A stretch of DNA of 24,414 bases from Larix sibirica (Eukaryota > Streptophyta > Pinopsida > Pinales > Pinaceae): contig NWUY0300040556.1 in the NCBI GenBank assembly GCA_004151065.3, positions 5,711 through 30,124 on the forward strand, given 5' to 3'. The notes under the pieces are model-generated. The model ran no database searches, was not told where the DNA came from, and saw only the letters and a program-made list of their open reading frames with translations. Position numbers and translations under genes: made by a program. How positions within the stretch are numbered: position 1 is the first letter of the stretch; the number at the start of each line of letters is the position of its first letter. This document shows positions 1 to 8,850 of this stretch, piece by piece.

Positions 1-813
1 CTTTTCCTCCCTGGAGTCCTGATCTATTGATATCGTCTTGCACATGTCCACCTCCTCAAGAATACCTCCTTTAGATAGGCCATCTGCCTTATCGTTTTGC
101 TCTCTGAAAACATGTACAAAGTCCACCTTGTGAAATTTTTGTACCATAAGATCTACCCTAGTGCCCAGATTTTGCAAGGCATGATTCTGAAAGCTGAATT
201 CCTTATTCATTCTCTTAATCCACAGCTCGGAATCACCATATACTCTTAGATCTGTCACTGCAAGAGCCTCCGCCGACAGCAATAATAATAGTAGAGCTAG
301 ACCTTCAGCCCTGTTATTTGTTCCTTCTCCTCCATTGGCTTTAAATGTCACCTCCTTTCCTTGATGTTCAATATGTCCTCCCAACCCACATACATTGTTG
401 GCACAGGCTCCGTCAAAATGACCAACCGAAGCTCCCTCTGCATGATTCTTAACCTTCATAATTCTGACCTTAACTTTTTGCTCCTTGCCTTTAAAGAAAC
501 TATACGTGGACAAAACCTGTGCAGTGACTATGTAGCTTGGGATTACCTTTTCCTCAAAAATTGCATTGTTTCTTGCCACCCACACTTGCCATATCACCAA
601 AAAGAGAATACTCTTACTATCAATAAGTTGTTTGTCCTCAAACCAAGCCTTAACCAGGTCTGCTAAACAGTCTACTCCCTTGAACCGCCCCAGCTGAAGA
701 TTATCCATAACCTCTGTCCAAATCTGGTTAGTAAAGGGACACTTAAGAAACAAGTGCTCGGCATCTTCGTCCTCCTTCAAACAAAGGCTACATCTTCCTG
801 GACCTGCCAGATT
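1..813 (-). pseudogene. LINE ORF2 C-terminus: CCHC zinc motif and complete RNase H active site
   Basis: The frame stays open from 813 to base 1 after the TGA at 814. The zinc motif reads CSLC (781-792), then H (754-756) and C (739-741). A linker follows, then an RNase H domain of about 130 residues with the full acidic set: D in HFDGAC (412-414), E in NRAEGL (304-306), D in YGDSEL (232-234), and D in the NDKADGL segment (82-84 or 91-93). In plant L1 elements an RNase H of archaeal type at this place is known from published comparative work; it presumably removes element RNA from the RNA-DNA hybrid. The protein end lies outside the window. No further stop or frameshift is seen. Confidence 0.87.
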
Positions 814-1833
814 TCATCTTTTTAGTTTGTCCCAGGTTAGCACTTTGTCCTGGATTACCAGCCATACCAATATCTTGCATTTATGCGGAGCTTGAGCTTT
901 CCATAACCGTAGACCCCACCAAGGTTTTTCCTCAATACCCTGAAAAGTAATTGCCTCATACACTGCTCTAACTGTTAAATTGCCCCCTTCCTCTATTCCT
1001 TGCCAGCACAGTTTGTTAGGTTCCTCCCTCAACCGAATGAAACCTTTTCTCAATTCCTCTATCCAGGTTGTCCAAGCCTCCACCCAGTCTTCCGGGATCA
1101 TCATCCTACCCGCTGAAAACCACTTCTGGCCAATTCCTATTCTATGCTCAGCAACATCGGCTAGTACTCTGTAACCTTTCAACTGCATCCAAACTATCAG
1201 CTCCTGAGGGAACTCGAAATTTTTCTTAACTCCTTTGTAGAAGTCTCTCCCGATCCTAGCCAGTTTTCCATCGCCCACTTCCCATACTAGTCTTGCCTCC
1301 ACCTGTGGCAAAGCTGCTATTATGGATTTCCAGAAAAGTGATCCTCCCTTGCTGGTCTTCACCGAAAGTCTTAACCAGTTGATTATAGATTCGTTCCCCA
1401 GATATTTATATCTAAGGATAGATTGCCATATACCTTGTTTGGATATAAAAAGCCAGGTTGATTTAGACGCCAACGCCTTCCCGAAATGAAACAGATTCTT
1501 GAATCCCCAACCTCCTGCTGCCTTAGGTTTTGAGACCGCTTCCCAAGATGCCCAATGTATACTCCGTTCCTCCTTCCCCTTCCATAGAAATTTGAAAAAC
1601 ATCTTACGTAACGCATGCAGAGTGCCCTGTGGTAACTTTGCATTGATCATCCAATACACTGGAAGCGCACATAGCACACTTTTGATCAGAATCACTTTCC
1701 CTCCCTTGGATAGGTACCTGTTGCACCAAAAATTTATGCGCTTATCCACTTTCATCACCAGCCAATGCCAATCTTTAAGCCTGTAACCGTTGGGTTTAAT
1801 ATGAAAACCCAGGTACTTGAATCCCTCACTGAG
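814..1833 (-). pseudogene. LINE ORF2, reverse transcriptase thumb and connector up to zinc-finger region
   Basis: This open stretch begins right after the TAG at 1834 and runs to the TGA at 814-816. It opens with YLGFHIKP, then the RINFWCNRYLSKGGK and LPVYWM blocks typical of plant LINE reverse transcriptases after the palm domain. GGWGFKNL and WKSIIAALPQ blocks, shared by plant LINE ORF2 proteins between RT and the zinc finger, follow. The end (WKAQAPHKCKILVWL) is the start of the zf-RVT domain. The TGA therefore cuts the zf-RVT domain from its own cysteines, which lie immediately downstream in the same frame. Confidence 0.87.
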
Positions 1834-2151
1834 CTAAGCTATTTTCATAGGCATAATCCCCGTAAAGGTAATCACTGCTTCAGGTTCCATCTCATTAATG
1901 TAGCATGCCGATTTATCCATATTGGGTTCCATTCCCGTAGCTTTACTGAACAACCAAAATAAATTTTTAACCACTCTGGCCTCGCTAACAGTATTCCCCA
2001 GGAACATTAACGCATCATCGACAAAGAAGACATGGGTAATACGAGTGTCTCCATAACTGAGACCCTCCAGCTCTCCATTAGCCACTGCTTCAGCAATCAA
2101 TCTACTCAGTCCATCCATTACCAGAAGAAATAAGTAAGGTGATAACGGACA
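1834..2151 (-). pseudogene. LINE ORF2, reverse transcriptase palm segment with FVDD catalytic motif
   Basis: Downstream of the single-base deletion, the continuing frame reads CPLSPYLF and then FVDD at 2014-2025, which holds the two remaining catalytic aspartates of the reverse transcriptase. The following LFSKATG and NMDKS segments match the conserved block after the palm motif in L1-type enzymes. The segment ends at an in-frame TAG at 1834-1836. The codons beyond that stop stay in the same frame and read straight into the thumb region (FKYLGFHIKP), so this is a nonsense change and not a second frameshift. The catalytic residues are intact. Confidence 0.88.
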
Positions 2152-4091
2152 CCCTGGCGAAGACCCCGAGCCGGCTTGAAAAAGCTCGAAGCCGATCCAT
2201 TAATAAGGACTGCGAAACTAACAGAAGTTAAGCAGGACCATATCCAATTAACCAACGGGAGCCCGAAACCTGTGTGGATTAAGACAAGCCTGAGGTAATG
2301 CCAACAAGTGCGGTCATATGCTTTAGACAGATCCACTTTGAGGACCTTAGCCGGAATCTTCCCCGTCTTAATAGAATGAATACATTCCTGGGCACAGTCG
2401 ATTGCCTCATGAATACTCCGGCCAGGTAAAAAACCATATTGTTCTTTGGAAATATGTCTAGCCAAGATCGGCTTGATTTGCTCTGCTATCAGTTTCGAAA
2501 TCACTTTATAGAAGGCGTTACACAAAGAAATGGGACGAAAATCCCCAAACGAGTTAGGCTCCTCCACCTTAGGTATCAAAACTAAGAAGGTCGAGTTGAA
2601 ACTGGCTTTCATTACCCCCTGGCTCCTATTCCTTTCCACCACCCGCAGCATATCAGATTTTAACAGGTCAAAAAAGAACAGATAAAACTCCGCTGTCCAC
2701 CCGTCCGAGCCTGGGCTTCGATCTTTTTTCTGTTTGGACAAAGCTGATTTGAGTTCATCCTCAGTCACCGGAGCATTCAAGGCTATTAGATCTTCTTCTT
2801 TTACCCACCTGTCAAACTTCAACACCGTTTCCACCATTTCCAAGAAATTATTACCTGTCGGCTCTTGGTAAAGGGATGAGAAGAACTCTACCCCCCCCGA
2901 GGCCAACTGGTCAAATCCCTCCATCAACTCCCCATTGCCTTTAGATAAAATCCTTACCGTGTTCACCCTTTTCCTGTAGTTAACCATTTTATGAAAGAAA
3001 GCCGTATTTTCATCCCCCAACGACAACCAGACCGCTCGACTCTTCAGCCTGAGCTCCGCTTCCCTCTCCATTAAGATAGCATTCCTTTTGTTTTCTAGGT
3101 TCGCCAGCTCACAGAGGGCTTCCTCTCCCATTCCTCCAAATTGAGTAACATGTAATTCCTTTATGCCATCCTCCGTCTTCTTTAATCTCTCCTCCATCGA
3201 ATTCTTCAGCATTCGGGCCCATATAACCGTTTTGTCCTTCAGGTTCTTTAAATTCCCTATAAACTGTGTTTCACACGTTTCCTGGGATTGATCATCAAAG
3301 GTTCTCCATTGGGTCCTTACCAAATCTACAAAATCCAAATTCAGAAGCCAATGCGAATTAAATTTAAAGGGCGTTCCAGGTTTTCCCCCTCCCTTCTCCA
3401 GCCGACAGATAACCGGCAAATGGTCTGAGATTCCTCCACTAATCCTCCCAGTGTTCAGACTATCCACTTTACCTATCAAAGAACCTGAACACAGGAATCG
3501 ATCCAATCTTTTGGAGATGGCAGCCTGACCTGCCCTGCGATTGAACCAAGTGGGGACCTTATCCCTTGGTTCGAGGTCAAAAACATCTTCCTCTAACAGT
3601 AGATTCCGGAACAAACCCTGATTAGGGTCCGTTTGTGCTCCCGGCCCCCACACTTCCCAGCTATGCATCGTGAAATTCAGGTCCCCTGCGATCAGAAACG
3701 GATAGTCCTTAAGGAAATCGTTCTTCAGAAAATCAGTCCAGAAAGAGAACTTTCCTATATACGGCCCATACACGTTGAACAAATTGAAATCCAGTCCTAA
3801 AGCCTGACAGTGGAATGTCGTGGCCAGACCAGATCTTAATCCAAAACAGTTAAGCAAGGATACCGACCCCCGCCATCCAGTGATCAAACCACCCGACAGT
3901 CCCGCCCCATCGTCCCACACGAATTCCCATCCCGGACACAACTTGACTAACTTATCCACCAGTCTGGTACCTAAACACATGGTCTCCTGCAGAACAAGAA
4001 TATCCGGCTTGTGTAATTCCATCACCCGCCCTAACGCTAGCAATTTTGGGCTGCTAGCTAACCCTCTACAATTGTGAGAAATCACAATCAT
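2118..4091 (-). CDS. LINE ORF2, endonuclease and N-terminal reverse transcriptase portion
   Basis: This is the 657-codon open part of ORF2. The endonuclease (exonuclease-endonuclease-phosphatase fold) spans about residues 1-230 and keeps its usual catalytic set: N7 in NCRGL, E36 in LQET, D137 and N139 in GDLN, and D223/H224 in SDH. The linker (about 240-440) is rich in charged residues. Reverse transcriptase motifs follow in order: SPGSDGWTAEF, LIPK with the FRPISLCN block, QYGFLPGRS, and VDLSKAYD with the first catalytic aspartate. The last dozen residues are out of frame: after GLRQG the frame slips because one base is missing at 2152-2154, so the true product continues in the frame of 1834-2118. 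Nothing in the endonuclease appears inactivating. Confidence 0.92.
   Translation of the reverse strand: MIVISHNCRGLASSPKLLALGRVMELHKPDILVLQETMCLGTRLVDKLVKLCPGWEFVWDDGAGLSGGLITGWRGSVSLLNCFGLRSGLATTFHCQALGLDFNLFNVYGPYIGKFSFWTDFLKNDFLKDYPFLIAGDLNFTMHSWEVWGPGAQTDPNQGLFRNLLLEEDVFDLEPRDKVPTWFNRRAGQAAISKRLDRFLCSGSLIGKVDSLNTGRISGGISDHLPVICRLEKGGGKPGTPFKFNSHWLLNLDFVDLVRTQWRTFDDQSQETCETQFIGNLKNLKDKTVIWARMLKNSMEERLKKTEDGIKELHVTQFGGMGEEALCELANLENKRNAILMEREAELRLKSRAVWLSLGDENTAFFHKMVNYRKRVNTVRILSKGNGELMEGFDQLASGGVEFFSSLYQEPTGNNFLEMVETVLKFDRWVKEEDLIALNAPVTEDELKSALSKQKKDRSPGSDGWTAEFYLFFFDLLKSDMLRVVERNRSQGVMKASFNSTFLVLIPKVEEPNSFGDFRPISLCNAFYKVISKLIAEQIKPILARHISKEQYGFLPGRSIHEAIDCAQECIHSIKTGKIPAKVLKVDLSKAYDRTCWHYLRLVLIHTGFGLPLVNWIWSCLTSVSFAVLINGSASSFFKPARGLRQGVRYHLTYFFW
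4088..4091 (-). promoter_or_regulatory. ORF1 stop / ORF2 start overlap (ATGA)
   Basis: The minus strand reads CCATGATTG here: the TGA ending ORF1 and the ATG starting ORF2 share two bases. Such overlaps are known from other two-ORF retroelements, where the downstream frame is translated by termination and reinitiation. That mechanism is inferred here; the sequence shows only the overlap. The ORF2 start is supported by the endonuclease motif beginning six codons later. Confidence 0.75.
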
Positions 4092-5614
4092 GGAGTAACC
4101 TTAACCCACGGCTTGTCTCTAAGCGCCGTACAGACCACTTCACGACCCAAACAATCACCAAACTCAGCCTGAAGATTTTTACGCGGGACATCTCCCTTCC
4201 TCTCTTCCAGAGAAGACTGAACCGACACTAAGCTCTTCTTCCGCATAGACCTGAGTGCGTAATTATGCACAGAATCTTCTGAGAGCCTAAACTGGTCCCT
4301 GGCCCCGACAGCTCTAGGTCCGACCCTCCCACAACGAAGTAATTTTTTACATCTTCTCAGGTTTAGACCCGGACTAACAAACCCAAACGCAGCCAGAGGA
4401 CTAACCAGCAAATGCTGTGGGTCTAACGCTAAATCTTTTAATGAATTTAACGAGATAAGGATATCTGTCTTACCTCTGGAGCTCCCCGAGTCTTCAGTCT
4501 GCTTCAGGATTGCCGGGTCGAGAGATTCCAAGTTCAAGTCCTTTGTTTCTTCGTCTGACCTTCTGCTTTGAGTAGCCTCCTCAAAAAATCGAGCGTCGGA
4601 CTCCGGTAGCTCCCCCGAAACTTTAATTAGTTTCTCGGAAAGGGACTCCCCAGCAGTAACAAGCACATCACTACCGGACCCTTTAGATCTACCCTCCAAG
4701 AAATTAGGCACCTGGGTCTCCACCTTCGGTAGCGAGGGCTCAGTCTCTGCTACATTCCTGCCCTTGTCCTTTACTAGCTTCTTGGTCCATACCTTCTTGG
4801 AGAAAGGCAAATGACACTCAGATAAGACGTGTCCATAATAGTGGCATCTTCCACATCTGAAAGGCAGATTAATAAAATCCAAAATTTGAGTAAAACTGTA
4901 ACTTCCAACCTCGATCTCGATCTCTGCCGGAAGACCTAACGACAGGTCCACCAAGACCAGAATTCTAGCTACCGTCCGCCGAGCCAATAACTTATACGAG
5001 CCATCAACCATCAGAGTTTTCCCGAAACAATTACCCAGATTCGACAGAAAATCGTCGTTCCAGAACTCCAACGGCAGACCCGGGATTTTGACCCATACCG
5101 GAGCAGAAGAGGGTCTCTCCCTCCTCGGGTCGAAACATGGATGCCAAGGCTTCAGATTTAAAGCCGTTCGTCCCCAGAGCCAGGAGCTCCTCCAAATTTT
5201 AGCCACATCTACCTCCGTCTTGAATTTAAACCCCAGCCAACCTCTGGTCATAATATAGAAATCCGGCACATACTTTAACACCGGCTCCCAGTTCGCCATC
5301 AACCATTGAAGTAATGGTTCTTCCATAATCCGGACTCCGAAGAATCTCCCTACCAGGGTTTTTCCAATTAGCGGCAATATACCTTCCACGCGGACGTCCT
5401 CCCCCACCGTCAATCTGATACCACTCCTCTGTTTGATAATCTTATTTGCCTTGCGACCCTTTCTTCCTCCCTTCCCAGACTGAACCGACGGAGAAAACTG
5501 CAGACCCCTAACCGGACTCTCCTTAGGGTTTTTCCCATCCTCTGCAAAAAAATGCATAGTATCGTTGTTATCGCCAATTCCATGAAAAACGGACGTCTCG
5601 TTTCCCGATGCCAT
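4088..5614 (-). CDS. LINE ORF1 protein, DUF4283 domain plus CCHC zinc knuckle
   Basis: An intact 508-residue reading frame. Residues about 82-180 look like the plant DUF4283 domain (LVGRFFGVRI, a WLGFKF segment, then WVKIPGLPLEFW). A zinc knuckle of the form CX2CX4HX4C follows, with C254, C257, H262 and C267 (bases 4814-4855). The N-terminus is basic (about residues 48-62, rich in K, R and G) and the C-terminal 230 residues are low in complexity, with many S, E and K. In plant L1 elements this protein is the presumed RNA-binding partner of ORF2 in the ribonucleoprotein; that role is family knowledge. The ATG at 5612-5614 is the first in the frame and lies just inside the 5' region. The stop overlaps the ORF2 start. 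No lesion is visible. Confidence 0.9.
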   Translation of the reverse strand: MASGNETSVFHGIGDNNDTMHFFAEDGKNPKESPVRGLQFSPSVQSGKGGRKGRKANKIIKQRSGIRLTVGEDVRVEGILPLIGKTLVGRFFGVRIMEEPLLQWLMANWEPVLKYVPDFYIMTRGWLGFKFKTEVDVAKIWRSSWLWGRTALNLKPWHPCFDPRRERPSSAPVWVKIPGLPLEFWNDDFLSNLGNCFGKTLMVDGSYKLLARRTVARILVLVDLSLGLPAEIEIEVGSYSFTQILDFINLPFRCGRCHYYGHVLSECHLPFSKKVWTKKLVKDKGRNVAETEPSLPKVETQVPNFLEGRSKGSGSDVLVTAGESLSEKLIKVSGELPESDARFFEEATQSRRSDEETKDLNLESLDPAILKQTEDSGSSRGKTDILISLNSLKDLALDPQHLLVSPLAAFGFVSPGLNLRRCKKLLRCGRVGPRAVGARDQFRLSEDSVHNYALRSMRKKSLVSVQSSLEERKGDVPRKNLQAEFGDCLGREVVCTALRDKPWVKVTP

Positions 5615-5683
5615 CTACCAGGTCCCAATCACCCCAGAAAACCGTGAACTAAAATTAAACAGCCTTTAATTTTCGTACCACAA

Positions 5684-6215
5684 ATCGGAATCAGAGCCCT
5701 ACCTCCTGCGCTCTTTCCCTGCCACGACACACCTCCATCTGCCAGATCTTCCCAAGTGACATAACTTCTCTTCGAAAATCGGTCCTCCTTACTGTCTCCA
5801 TCGTACTCCGGAAAAGATAGCCATTAAAACTACCTAACCCTGCTAAACTTCCATCTCCAAATGAAACGTCAGCTATATAAACGTACCTCTACTACGCCTT
5901 CTTCTTGTAGCTCAAACTCTAAATCCAAAGGTCTTGCATTAAACTTCCTAAAAAAGGCAGACCGCTAATCGGAAACAGTGCCCTTCCTACAGCAGGCTAT
6001 CCCAGCCACGACAAACCTCCCTCTGCCAGATCTACCCCATAGACATAACTCCTCTTCGAAAACCGGTCATCCTTACTGACTCCAAACGTAACCGGTAAAG
6101 AACGCCATTAAAGCTTCCCTAACCCTACTAAACTTCCGCCTCCATTAAAACCATCTGCTAAAATAAACGTACTTCTTCAGAGCCCTCTTCTTGGACCACC
6201 CTGATATACGTACTT
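5684..6215 (-). repeat. Two tandem monomers of about 285 bp in the LINE 5' region
   Basis: Unit one (about 5684-5967) and unit two (about 5968-6215 or slightly beyond) align at a constant offset of 284-287 bases. Shared blocks include ATCGGAA (5684 and 5968), CTCTTCGAAAA, CCATTAAA (5821 and 6105), CCTAACCCT and AACGTAC. They differ at roughly one base in five. The array ends just upstream of the ORF1 ATG, so it occupies the 5' UTR position, where LINEs carry their internal promoter. Use of the monomers as promoter units, as in mouse L1, is inference. Confidence 0.75.
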
Positions 6216-6895
6216 CTTAAGATCTTATCTATCCGAGTTATACCATGCAATTTTCTCCGAGTCATTTAAATTTGATATAATCTATAGTTGTGTGGATATT
6301 TGTTTACGTATTTAACTATGACTTATTTGCCTTAACATAGTAGTTTTTATTAAAGTTTATAAATAAATTCTTTGTATACTAAATAAGAATTAAACCTGGG
6401 ATTTTTCATGCTTTTAGTGTCATAAATATGCTTTAACAACAATATGAATTTTTCTATTTAAAAATTGTGATTGATTGGAAGTGTAAAGTAAAACTTGTAT
6501 CCTTTTTAAATTTGATGTTCTAATTTATATATCAATATGTAATCATAATTTGAAAATAGAAAACTTCAAAACAAAAATATTTAATTAAGTTTTTAAAAAA
6601 TCTAATTAAAATATTTAAATTTAATATGAAACTAAAATTTTATTTATAATATATTTAATTTATAAAAACGCTTAACATTTACATTGTATTGTTAAGACAT
6701 TTACATAACTCTTATTACCAAAGCCATGAATATTTTTTTTTTAAAATAGCTATTTTAAAACGTGGTTGTGATGTTTTGTATTTTAAGTATTTACAATTGT
6801 CTAAATGTATAATAATATATATATGTTCAAGATTGTAAAAGGAGAAATTCAATTGTTTGTGTTAAACTTAATGTTGGTTGGCAATGAAAATAAAT

Positions 6896-6896
6896 N
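6896..6896. other. Single unresolved base (N), possible contig junction
   Basis: The flanks are AATAAAT on the left and AATACAC on the right. Unlike the Ns at 13709 and 16608, no duplicated sequence is visible on its two sides, so it may be a simple ambiguous base or a gap of unknown size set to one character. Confidence 0.6.
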
Positions 6897-6984
6897 AATA
6901 CACTTGTCCCATCCTCCTTCAATCTAAGAAAAACATAGATGGTAGTCCACCCCAAATTCTAAGATATATACACCTATAACTGTA

Positions 6985-7160
6985 ATTATTTGTAAACAAG
7001 GTGATAAAATTAGTAAGAAATACTATACAATAGTCATAATTTTTTTACTTATAAATAAAGTGATAAAGTTGATAAGAAATACTATCTCAAAGTCATAATT
7101 TTTTTACTTGTAAATAAGGTGATAAAGTTGGTAGGAAATACTATCGCAAAGTCATAATTT
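6985..7160. repeat. Tandem repeat, 59-bp period, about three copies
   Basis: The motif TGTAAACAAGGTGATAAA recurs near 6991, 7050 and 7109 at a 59-base step, each copy followed by AGAAATACTAT and GTCATAATTTT. Copies differ by a few substitutions. No coding or structural role is visible. Confidence 0.85.
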
Positions 7161-7203
7161 TGTATCTATAGATCTAATATCTTGTCATGGGTGTGTACTC
7201 TAC

Positions 7204-7288
7204 TTCAAATGTTAATGAAAATGTATAATTTTTCAAATGTTAATGAAAATGTATAATTTTTCAAATGTTAATGAAAATGTATAATTTT
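7204..7288. repeat. Tandem repeat, 28-bp period, three copies
   Basis: TCAAATGTTAATGAAAATG recurs with C at 7206, 7234 and 7262. The three units are practically identical, unlike the older arrays around it, suggesting recent slippage. Confidence 0.88.
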
Positions 7289-7972
7289 TTAATTTAATCA
7301 GACCACTTTTTCTATTTCCCTTATTAAATAATGCATGACATAATTATATATTGCCGGCACATACATTAAGCATGAAATTCAAAGTACAAGCTTAGCAATC
7401 TGAATCCACAAAATATCCATATACACATTTCACAGGATTTCAATATTAAAACATTTTGAATTAAAATTCATATTTTCAAATTTGAATATATACACAATTT
7501 ACATTTTGGAAAAATCCATATAAACCCTTTAGTAGATTAGATTAGATTCTATTACATAAGACATAATTTAAGGAAATAAGTGTTAAATATTTTTTTTTCC
7601 AATATATGGTGGAGGATAAGCAGAAGATGTTTCAATGAAATTGAACCAAGTCAGATGAAATGAAATTCATCTAACCCAACCAATAGACCACAATATCCTT
7701 GACAAATTCTATTATATATTTAAAAATATGTAAAAATAGGTAGAAACCATACTCCTTGTTCTATGATTCTGGAATGGCTCAAGCAACATAAGCCTTTATT
7801 TATTTGTCAATCTTTGCGTGAATGGGTGGGTAGCATAAATACGTATTCAAAACTACAAAGCTCTTGTGGGCATCAAACTCATCACTGACTTGGAGCAATG
7901 TGCCTGCTACAGTCATTTCCAGTTTTAATAAGGCATTTATGTTACTGTTTTTAAATATTCTGTAGCGTATAT

Positions 7973-8120
7973 GTAACTTAATTCACTTGCTAGAATTTGA
8001 TCATAACCTAGGCCATCACATCCCGTGTCCATTTGAAGCACACGGGATGTAACTTAATGCACTTGCTAGAATTTGATCATAACCTAAGCCATCACATCCC
8101 GTGTCCATTTGAAGCACTCT
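7973..8120. repeat. 76-bp direct duplication containing an inverted repeat
   Basis: ACTTGCTAGAATTTGATC occurs at 7985 and 8061; the units (about 7973-8048 and 8049-8120) differ at only a few bases. The first unit carries the hairpin listed at 8018-8050, whose right arm lies at the unit junction and is not repeated after unit two. Confidence 0.88.
8018..8050. repeat. Perfect inverted repeat, 11-bp arms, 11-base loop
   Basis: The left arm ACATCCCGTGT (8018-8028) pairs with the right arm ACACGGGATGT (8040-8050). The left arm recurs in the second unit of the duplication (near 8094-8104) without a partner. There is no T or U tract on either side that would make it a terminator. Confidence 0.85.
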
Positions 8121-8470
8121 TGCATTGACTTCGACTCGTTGATGCGGCCAACCATCTCACTTGGCATCTTATCCAATGGCGATCGGTCGACCAGACAATA
8201 CCACTCTAGCACGTATCTTCTTCAGCATGTGAGTCTGGTTGACCTGCAAATTTGCACCATGCTGCACTTGCCACACTTCCATGGGCGGTGCGATCTAACG
8301 ACTCATGAAGTGGAACTTTCAAATATGGATGATATCAACGTGGGTCCATCGGATCTACTATCTCACGGTAACGTCAGCTTAATTTTGTGGGCAACCAAAA
8401 AAACAAGAAAATGGACAAGCCGACGGTAACGGCTACAATAATTCAGAGGCGTGAATTCTTCAGCCACGGC

Positions 8471-8596
8471 AGAGGGAGAATGACAATCACCTACCCAATG
8501 GCACAGCTATCAATCTGGTCAATCACGGACGACAGAGGGAGAATGACAATCACCTACCCAATGGCACAGCTATCAATCTGGTCAATCACGGGCAGC
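8471..8596. repeat. 63-bp tandem duplication, two nearly identical copies
   Basis: AGAGGGAGAATGACAATCAC begins at 8471 and 8534. The first 57 bases match exactly; only the last few differ. Because 63 is a multiple of three, the duplication keeps a reading frame open by chance and should not be taken as evidence for a gene. Confidence 0.92.
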
Positions 8597-8745
8597 ATGA
8601 TATATTCCCTCCACGCTTGCAATGCATTAGATTGATGTAAGACAAATGTTTTGATTGAATCGACAGTTGGAGGCCCGGGAATCTCCGCCTGCCATTCTCA
8701 CAGACCAGGTTGTGGTGATTCTTAGCCAGGTAGTTCGTTCTCTCG

Positions 8746-8850
8746 ACTGAGATCTCAGTTTGTCGGTGCAATCTTCAAGCGTTTCTGGGTTGTGACACTT
8801 TCTCGATACATTGAATCTCGGTGCATATATTGAATCTCATTGCACCGACA
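8746..8850. repeat. Palindrome and 12-bp inverted repeat
   Basis: ACTGAGATCTCAGT (8746-8759) is a perfect 14-base palindrome. Directly after it, TGTCGGTGCAAT (8761-8772) pairs perfectly with ATTGCACCGACA (8839-8850) across a 66-base loop. The loop holds two copies of ATTGAATCTC. The arms may be the remains of a foldback element or only a chance hairpin; no flanking duplication is clear. Confidence 0.75.

Larger units (their letters stand above)
1..4091 (-). pseudogene. LINE ORF2 polyprotein: endonuclease, reverse transcriptase, zinc finger, RNase H (three lesions, C-terminus beyond window)
   Basis: The frame starts at the ATG at 4089-4091, immediately before the NCRGL motif typical of plant L1 ORF2 N-termini. 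Three lesions are visible as written: a one-base deletion in the C run at 2152-2154, inside the conserved RQGCPLSP motif of the reverse transcriptase; a TAG stop at 1834-1836; and a TGA stop at 814-816 just before the zinc finger. After the deletion, all sequence from about 2150 down to base 1 lies in a single reading frame apart from those two stops, so the rest of the protein is readable. The frame is still open at base 1. ORF2 proteins of this family nick target DNA and reverse-transcribe the element RNA at the nick. The lesions could be real mutations or, in part, base-calling errors. Confidence 0.9.
1..6215 (-). mobile_element. L1-type LINE (non-LTR retrotransposon) with RNase H, 3' end cut by window edge
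   Basis: On the minus strand, reading from high to low coordinates, the order is a tandem-repeat 5' region, ORF1 with DUF4283-like domain and zinc knuckle, then ORF2 with apurinic-type endonuclease, reverse transcriptase, CCHC zinc motif and RNase H. This is the plan of plant L1 elements. No LTRs flank it. The 3' UTR, A-rich tail and target-site duplication are outside the window, so the insertion boundary at the 3' side cannot be tested; the 5' boundary near 6215-6250 is set only by the end of the monomer repeat. Coding potential is well kept: ORF1 is open throughout and ORF2 has three visible lesions in about 4.1 kb, so this copy is much younger than the neighbouring gypsy element. Confidence 0.93.
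6244..7972. other. AT-rich spacer without recognisable gene
   Basis: The stretch is strongly AT-rich, with long runs of A and T and no open frame of note on either strand. It contains one N at 6896 and two short tandem arrays listed separately. I see no splice-bounded coding block, RNA gene or mobile-element terminus in it. Confidence 0.7.

Noticed and set aside
361-666. Plus-strand 101-codon open frame
   Set aside because: It lies antisense to the LINE RNase H and zinc-finger region, whose catalytic motifs are clear on the minus strand.
1758-1836. A second frameshift in ORF2 between the FVDD segment and the thumb region
   Set aside because: The codon positions are in phase on both sides of 1834-1836, so the break is a single TAG stop.
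3820-4077. Plus-strand open frame of 85 codons opposite the LINE endonuclease
   Set aside because: It is an antisense shadow of the ORF2 coding sequence.
8109-8635. Two overlapping plus-strand open frames of 106 and 82 codons
   Set aside because: No domain or signal is recognisable, the second is a 21-codon repeat caused by a 63-bp duplication, and they overlap in different frames.
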